NCBI RefSeq assembly: GCF_016734905.1
Contig: NZ_JAERPO010000002.1
Coordinates: 1,135,524-1,199,523 of the forward strand
Length of the DNA stretch: 64,000 nt
Source of the DNA: Sphingopyxis jiangsuensis
GTDB lineage: Bacteria; Pseudomonadota; Alphaproteobacteria; Sphingomonadales; Sphingomonadaceae
Reading direction: 5' to 3'
This document shows positions 59,404 to 64,000 of the stretch, piece by piece. The notes beneath the pieces were generated by a model that ran no database searches, was not told the origin of the DNA, and saw only the letters and a program-made list of their open reading frames with translations. How positions within the stretch are numbered: the stretch's first letter is position 1; every line of letters begins with the position of its first letter. The position numbers and the translations under genes were made by a program.

Positions 59404-60263
59404 TGGCTGCACGTCCCAACACGCCCCCGCGCCCGATCATCGTCAAAAAGGTGGTCGAGGCCGGTCACGCGGGCCACCACGGTGGTGCGTGGAAGGTCGC
59501 CTATGCCGACTTCGTCACCGCGATGATGGCCTTTTTCCTTTTGATGTGGCTACTCGGCGCGACGACCGAGAAGCAGCGCAAGGCGCTCGCCGACTATTTC
59601 GCGCCGACGCTGGTTCCATCGAAGCAGGAGACTGCCGGGGGCGATGGTGTGTTCGGCGGCGATTCGATCGTGTCGGCCGACCAATATCCGCACCGCGCCG
59701 CGCAGACGGGGTCGCGCTCGCTCACCATCCCGCGCGACGTGGTCGGCGGACCGAAAGAGGCATCGGGGCGTGAACGCGAACGGCAGAAGTTCCAGCAGGT
59801 CGCCAAATCGCTCCGTGAACGCGTCCAGCAAAAGGCCGAACTGCGCATGCTGGCGCGCAACCTCCGCTTCACCGAAACCGCCGAAGGGCTGCGCATCGAC
59901 GTCATCGACGATGCCGATTTCTCGATGTTCGCCATGGGGTCGAGCCAGCTCACCCCGCAGGGCGCGCGGCTTTTCGGCGAGATCGCCGGATTGCTGACCG
60001 ACCTGCCCAACCAGCTTTTGATCCGCGGTCACACCGACGCAGCGCCCTGGTCGGCCGGCGCGGGAACCAACAATTGGCGGCTGTCGGTCGAGCGTGCCGA
60101 GGTGACGCGCCAATATTTCGCCTTCCGCGGCGTCGCCGCGGGTCGTTTCGCCCGAATCGAAGGCGTCGCCGATCGCGAACCCTATGTGCCCACCGATGTC
60201 CTCGACCCCCGCAATCGCCGCATCGCGATCACGCTCGGCTGGCGCAGCGGCGAAGGAGGTTGA
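59403..60263 (+). CDS. motB: Flagellar stator protein MotB
   Basis: A protein of 286 residues. The single membrane helix AYADFVTAMMAFFLLMWLLG holds the ion-carrying aspartate (D in YADF). The plug region and the OmpA-type peptidoglycan-binding domain follow (IRGHTDAAPW, RLSVERAEVTRQYFAFRGVA, DPRNRRIAITLGW). With MotA it forms the torque-generating stator. The short basic N-terminus (RPIIVKKVVEAGHAGHHGGA) contains the usual KKK/RG-like start. Confidence 0.95.
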   Translation: MAARPNTPPRPIIVKKVVEAGHAGHHGGAWKVAYADFVTAMMAFFLLMWLLGATTEKQRKALADYFAPTLVPSKQETAGGDGVFGGDSIVSADQYPHRAAQTGSRSLTIPRDVVGGPKEASGRERERQKFQQVAKSLRERVQQKAELRMLARNLRFTETAEGLRIDVIDDADFSMFAMGSSQLTPQGARLFGEIAGLLTDLPNQLLIRGHTDAAPWSAGAGTNNWRLSVERAEVTRQYFAFRGVAAGRFARIEGVADREPYVPTDVLDPRNRRIAITLGWRSGEGG

Positions 60264-60446
60264 ATTCAATCTGGCGGCAAAAAGGGCCGCCAACGACAAA
60301 CAATCGACATTATCGGTGCCAATATCGAATTATTTTCCTGTTTTGGCAGGCAGATGCCATTCCGGATAATCATTTGTTTACCATTTTCGTCAATTTCATG
60401 GCCATCGGAAAGGCGCCGGATTTCGGCGCGCGCGGTGGAGGTGAAA

Positions 60447-61523
60447 ATGACCGTGGTGGGGCAATTCGACAGCGACCAGGCTGCTCTTGAAACTTTGATT
60501 ATCGGGGCAAGCCCCGCGGCGCAGCATCTGCGCGAAATGATCCGCCGTGTGGCCCGCTCGAATGCTTCGGTAATGCTGTGCGGCCCTTCGGGGTCGGGCA
60601 AGGAACTCGTCGCGCGCGCCATCCATGACGAAGGCATGCGATCGGGCAAGGCGTTCACCGCGATCAACTGCGGCGCCATCCCCGGCGACCTCATCGAATC
60701 CGAACTTTTCGGGCATGAAAAGGGCAGCTTTACCGGCGCCCATGCCCGCCGCATCGGCCATTTCGAAGCGAGCGAAGGCGGTACGCTCTTCCTCGACGAA
60801 ATCGGCGACATGCGCTTCGACATGCAGGTCAAGCTGCTCCGCGTGCTAGAGGATCGCACCATCGTTCGCGTCGGAAGCAGCGAACCGCGCGCCGTCGATG
60901 TTCGCATCATTTCGGCGACACACCAGAATCTCGACGAAGCGATCGGCGAAGGCCGATTCCGCGAAGACTTGTTCTTCCGCCTCGGCGTCGTTGTCCTGCA
61001 GGTGCCGAGCCTCGCGAGCCGCGCCGAAGACATTCCGGCGCTGATCCGGCATTTCCAGCGCAAGATGCCTGCAGATGTCAAATGCCGCTATGACAACGCC
61101 GCGCTTGCGACGCTCATGCATCATGGCTGGCCGGGCAACATTCGCGAGCTGCGCAATTTCGTCGAGCGCGCCAGCGTGCTGCACGGCGGTGAGACGCTCG
61201 GTGCCGACGATGTCGCCATGCTCCTGAACCCCACCGCAGCACCGGCTGCGTGGCGCGCTATCTCCAGCAGCCCCGCCCCATCACCGGACACTGCGATCGA
61301 AATCGACGTTCCCGGCAATGCGGCGCTCTTTCCCAAGACGCCGGCGCCCGGCCGCCCGATCGACCTGAAGCGCGAGATCGAAACGATCGAACTCGAACAG
61401 ATCCACGTCGCGCTCGACATGGCCGACGGCATCATTTCCGAAGCGGCGCGCCTGCTGACGCTCAAGCGCACGACGCTCATCGAGAAAATGCGCAAATATG
61501 GGGTCCAGCAACAGGCCGCCTGA
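60447..61523 (+). CDS. Sigma-54-dependent activator of the flagellar cluster (FlbD-like)
   Basis: A protein of 358 residues with GGAGG before ATG 60447. There is no receiver domain; the AAA+ domain starts near residue 20. It has Walker A GPSGSGKELVARAIH, a GSFTGA loop (GAFTGA in most relatives), Walker B GGTLFLDEIGDM, and WPGNIRELRNFVER. The C-terminal Fis-type helix-turn-helix is AARLLTLKRTTLIEKMRKYG. It is the obvious candidate to drive the two sigma-54 promoters found nearby. Activity would be controlled by protein-protein contact or expression rather than phosphorylation. Confidence 0.93.
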   Translation: MTVVGQFDSDQAALETLIIGASPAAQHLREMIRRVARSNASVMLCGPSGSGKELVARAIHDEGMRSGKAFTAINCGAIPGDLIESELFGHEKGSFTGAHARRIGHFEASEGGTLFLDEIGDMRFDMQVKLLRVLEDRTIVRVGSSEPRAVDVRIISATHQNLDEAIGEGRFREDLFFRLGVVVLQVPSLASRAEDIPALIRHFQRKMPADVKCRYDNAALATLMHHGWPGNIRELRNFVERASVLHGGETLGADDVAMLLNPTAAPAAWRAISSSPAPSPDTAIEIDVPGNAALFPKTPAPGRPIDLKREIETIELEQIHVALDMADGIISEAARLLTLKRTTLIEKMRKYGVQQQAA

Positions 61524-61582
61524 CGACGCAACAAGTTTCAGAAAATGCTGAATGGGGAGGCTCTGGTCCGCCTCCTTACCCG

Positions 61583-61622
61583 GCCCGGTCGCCCATCCCC
61601 ACCCGGGCGGCCGGGCTTTCCC
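61583..61622. terminator. Convergent terminator between the sigma-54 activator and fliS
   Basis: A 12-base-pair stem GCCCGGTCGCCC/GGGCGGCCGGGC with one T-G pair and a ten-base loop is followed on the + strand by TTTCCCTT. It lies 60 bases after the activator stop and 42 before the fliS stop, so it may serve both. Confidence 0.8.
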
Positions 61623-61657
61623 TTAGTTCCGGACGGGTGCGCGGGTTCCGGTCGCAA

Positions 61658-62047
61658 TTAGCGGAGCTGTCGCCAGGCGGCGCTGATGGTCTTGATGCCG
61701 TCGAGAAGTTCGGACAGATCGGCCTCGCTGTTCGCGGCCACCGCATCGTCGAGCTTGCGCCGCATGCTGCGATAGACGCGCGACAGCGCGGTCGCGACGT
61801 CGCCGCCCGCATCGCGGTCGAGCCCGGTGTCGAGTCCGATGAGGATGGCGCGTGCACGGTGTGCCGGCTCGGTCGCCGATACACGCTGTCCTTGTCGGAC
61901 CATCGCGGCAAGGACGCCGACGGCAGTCTCCAGTTCGTCGTACAGGATCGTGACAAGCTCGACGGGGTCGGCCGCGGCAACGCGGCTTTCCTGCTGCATA
62001 CGACGATAGAGCCCCGTCGCGCGGACGGTCGAAGCGGTAGCGGCCAC
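61658..62047 (-). CDS. fliS: Flagellin export chaperone FliS
   Basis: A protein of 129 residues starting at GTG 62047, with GAGGAAC inside the end of fliD. The FliS pattern is seen in YRRMQQESRVAAADPVELVT, ILYDELETAVGVLAAMV and the C-terminal VYRSMRRKLDDAVAANSEAD. It binds newly made flagellin. It lies 11 bases after fliD on the same strand. Confidence 0.92.
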   Translation of the reverse strand: MAATASTVRATGLYRRMQQESRVAAADPVELVTILYDELETAVGVLAAMVRQGQRVSATEPAHRARAILIGLDTGLDRDAGGDVATALSRVYRSMRRKLDDAVAANSEADLSELLDGIKTISAAWRQLR

Positions 62048-62058
62048 GAACCCGTTCC

Positions 62059-63435
62059 TCAGCGACTATATTGGTTGTTCCACATCTCGATCTGTTGTTC
62101 GAGATAGGATTGGGTTGCCTTGAAGGCGGCGAGGCGCGCATCGAGCGAGCTATATTTCTTCTCGAGCCGCGTACGATACGCATCCTCGCGCTCCTCGACC
62201 TTTTCGAGCTTGTCGAGCAGCTCTTCCTTGCGCGCTTCAAGCGACTTGGAAACACGGTCGAGGACCCCGTCGGTTCCGACTGCCTGATCGCGCAGTGCAT
62301 CGAGAATGCCGGCGATGCCGGGATCCGTCGTCGCATCGTGTGTCGCATCGCGTCTTGGATTGAACAAGGCTTCGACCGCACCCGCATTGGTTTCGAGCGC
62401 CGCGTCGAGCTTGGCGCTATCGACTGCGAGCAGCCCTTCCTTGGTCGTCGAAATGCCGATGTCGGACAGTTTCGAAATGCCGCTTTCGCTGGTCAGGACG
62501 GTATTGACGAGCCCGTTGAGATCGCGCTCGAGCTGCCGGAGCGAGTTTGTGGACCCCGACATGGAGGCGGCCGCCTTCACGCTCTTCTTGAGCTGGTTGA
62601 ACACCGCCACAAAATCGGTGACCGTCTGGCGGATCATGTCGAGCGGCCGCGTCGCGCCGATGTCGACGGTCTGGCCGGGGGACGCCTTTTTGAGCGACAG
62701 CGACATTCCCGGTATGACATCGTCGATGGTGTTGGACGCGCGGCTGAATGCGACGCCGTCGAGTGTGAATTCGGCATTGGCCGCCGATTGCCCGAGCGTC
62801 ATCACGCCGCCCGTTCCATAGGCGAAGTTCGAAAGACCCGGATCGGCGCCGGCGTCCGCCGTCAGGGTGAAGCTGTTGGCAGCACCCGTCGGACCCTTCA
62901 GGATCAAGCGATGCCCACCTTCATCCGCGACGATAGAGGCCGTGACGCCGCTGCCGCTGCCGTTGATTGCGGTGGCCAGTCCATCGAGACTGTCGTTGGA
63001 CGCATCGATCGTGATGGTGTGGCTCGCACCCCCGATCGTCAACGTCATGCTGCCCGTGCCGATCGCGGCGCTCCGGTCGGCAACGACAGCCGAATAGGCC
63101 GTCTGGGCGCGGGCGAGGCTGTTGACGACGATCGACGCCGCAAAGCTGTCGGCCTGCAGCCCGGAACGCGCGGTTACGGACAGGACGCTCTCGTCGGACA
63201 CGCTGGGCGTGCTGCGCAGGACGCCGTCGGACACCATCTGCTCGAGCGAATTGGCAAAACCGTCAAGGTCGGCGCGCGCTTGCGCCACCGCGCTGATCCG
63301 TGCCTGGTTCTGCTGCGCGAGGCTGGCGATGCGCGTGACCTTTGGCTCGCGCGACGCGTTCGACAGGTCGGTGACGAGCTGTTTGATGTCGATCCCCGAC
63401 CCGAAGCCGAGGCTGTTGGCGATAGACGTGACCAT
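62059..63435 (-). CDS. fliD: Filament cap protein FliD
   Basis: A protein of 458 residues. The N-terminus SLGFGSGIDIKQLVTDLSNA is the FliD domain; middle domains with DGVAFSRASNTIDDVIPGMS and LSLKKASPGQTVDIGA follow; the C-terminus has LEKVEEREDAYRTRLEKKYS and LDARLAAFKATQSYLEQQIE. It caps the filament so that exported flagellin is inserted. Confidence 0.95.
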   Translation of the reverse strand: MVTSIANSLGFGSGIDIKQLVTDLSNASREPKVTRIASLAQQNQARISAVAQARADLDGFANSLEQMVSDGVLRSTPSVSDESVLSVTARSGLQADSFAASIVVNSLARAQTAYSAVVADRSAAIGTGSMTLTIGGASHTITIDASNDSLDGLATAINGSGSGVTASIVADEGGHRLILKGPTGAANSFTLTADAGADPGLSNFAYGTGGVMTLGQSAANAEFTLDGVAFSRASNTIDDVIPGMSLSLKKASPGQTVDIGATRPLDMIRQTVTDFVAVFNQLKKSVKAAASMSGSTNSLRQLERDLNGLVNTVLTSESGISKLSDIGISTTKEGLLAVDSAKLDAALETNAGAVEALFNPRRDATHDATTDPGIAGILDALRDQAVGTDGVLDRVSKSLEARKEELLDKLEKVEEREDAYRTRLEKKYSSLDARLAAFKATQSYLEQQIEMWNNQYSR

Positions 63436-63456
63436 GGCAAATGTCCTTCGAACCCT

Positions 63457-63483
63457 TTAACGGCCGCGCACACGCCGGATTAA
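63457..63483 (-). promoter_or_regulatory. Sigma-28-like promoter of fliD-fliS
   Basis: On the - strand TTAA-N15-GCCGTTAA, whose -10 element begins 29 bases before the fliD start and lies just after the flhB stop. Spacing and -10 match the motA promoter exactly. Confidence 0.75.
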
Positions 63484-63493
63484 GCCGAAATTG

Positions 63494-64000
63494 TCAGTTT
63501 TGTCGGCGGCCTTCAGGGTCAAACCGGTGGGTCGGCGGAATATCGACCGGCGGCGGCATCTGGCCCTCGGCAGCGGCGCGTTCGAGCTGGAAGACAAAGG
63601 CGAGGACGGTGGCGACCGCGACGAACAATTCCTCGGGAATCGTGCGTCCGGCACGCGCAGTGAAATAGATCGCGCGCGTCAGCTGCGGATATTCGAGGAT
63701 CGGAACGTTGGCGCCGCGCGCAAGCTCGCGGATCGACAGGGCGACATCGCCGCGCCCGCGCGCGACGACAACGGGCGCCGCATCGACTCCGGGGCGATAG
63801 CGCAGCGCGACCGAGAAATGCGTCGGGTTGGTGAGGATGACCGTCGCGTCGGACACCGCCTTGCGCGCCGACCCGCTCAAAATCTCGTGCTGGCGCTGGC
63901 GCTGCGCCTGCTTGAGTTCGGGCGCGCCGTCGGTCTGGCGCATCTCTTCCTTTATTTCCTGCTTGCTCATCATCAGCCGCTTGTTGCGCTGGAACATCTG
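63494..64000 (-). CDS. flhB: Flagellar export protein FlhB, 3' part only
   Basis: The last 168 codons of the gene; the 5' part, with the membrane helices, is outside the window. MSKQEIKEEMRQTDGAPELK is the cytoplasmic linker, and the autocleavage site NPTH lies in TVILTNPTHFSVALRYRP. The rest has VPILEYPQLTRAIYFTARAG and the conserved IPEELFVAVATVLAFVFQLE. Cleavage at NPTH switches export specificity from rod/hook to filament proteins. Confidence 0.96.
   Translation of the reverse strand, partial: QMFQRNKRLMMSKQEIKEEMRQTDGAPELKQAQRQRQHEILSGSARKAVSDATVILTNPTHFSVALRYRPGVDAAPVVVARGRGDVALSIRELARGANVPILEYPQLTRAIYFTARAGRTIPEELFVAVATVLAFVFQLERAAAEGQMPPPVDIPPTHRFDPEGRRQN

Noticed and set aside
60345-60358. 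Sigma-54 promoter before the flagellar activator
   Set aside because: TGGCAG...TGCC has nine rather than ten bases between GG and GC and a poor -24 element.

Overview
The window is high-GC bacterial chromosome, very probably from an alphaproteobacterium of the order Sphingomonadales (Sphingopyxis/Sphingomonas-like). This rests on codon use, the Tad pilus layout, the BapA/LapA-type giant adhesin with its own type I exporter, CtrA-like TTAA-N7-TTAA boxes, and a flagellar cluster that carries both FliA and sigma-54 signals. The genus is inference.

Region 1 (1-9081) is an integrated genomic island in a tRNA-Arg(CCG) gene. The tRNA at the left edge is complete except for bases before the window, and a displaced copy of its 3' part lies at 9033-9081. 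Between them, from right to left, are a tyrosine integrase, an unknown protein, an AlpA-like small DNA-binding protein, an HUH/Rep-like protein (HxH plus YxxK), a DNA methyltransferase with an N-terminal DNA-binding-like segment, and a two-gene unit of a McrB-like AAA+ NTPase and a PD-(D/E)XK nuclease. A divergent DUF3800 gene completes it. The last four look like a defence (restriction-type) module, the best candidate in the window for an under-described system.

Region 2 (9195-28386) is a surface-adhesin locus. A 3408-residue repeat adhesin is followed on the same strand by an OmpA-like protein, a TolC-like channel, a type I ABC exporter, a SleB-type cell-wall hydrolase and an HlyD-like adaptor. 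A convergent LapG-type periplasmic protease sits at the end, overlapping the adaptor gene; no LapD is in view. A DUF2569-like membrane protein lies beyond the adhesin promoter.

Region 3 (29000-41522) is a complete-looking Tad/Flp pilus operon: flp pilin, hairpin, cpaB, cpaC, a small lipoprotein, tadG-like, two tadE/F-like, cpaE, cpaF, tadB, tadC, two TPR proteins and the prepilin peptidase. CtrA-like boxes precede both the pilin and the adhesin.

Region 4 (41627-45380) holds a glycine-zipper protein, an isolated D-mannonate dehydratase-like enzyme, and four small genes including a membrane-anchored LuxR-type and a MarR-type regulator.

Region 5 (45431-64000) is a flagellar cluster: fliA, flhA and a lytic transglycosylase; flgN, flgM and flgA; then flgBCDEFGHIJKL, motAB and a sigma-54 activator; then fliS, fliD and the 3' part of flhB. 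Two strong sigma-54 promoters (before flgB and before the transglycosylase-flhA-fliA operon) and three sigma-28-like promoters (flgM, motA, fliD) can be read directly. They suggest a sigma-54 to FliA to late-gene cascade.
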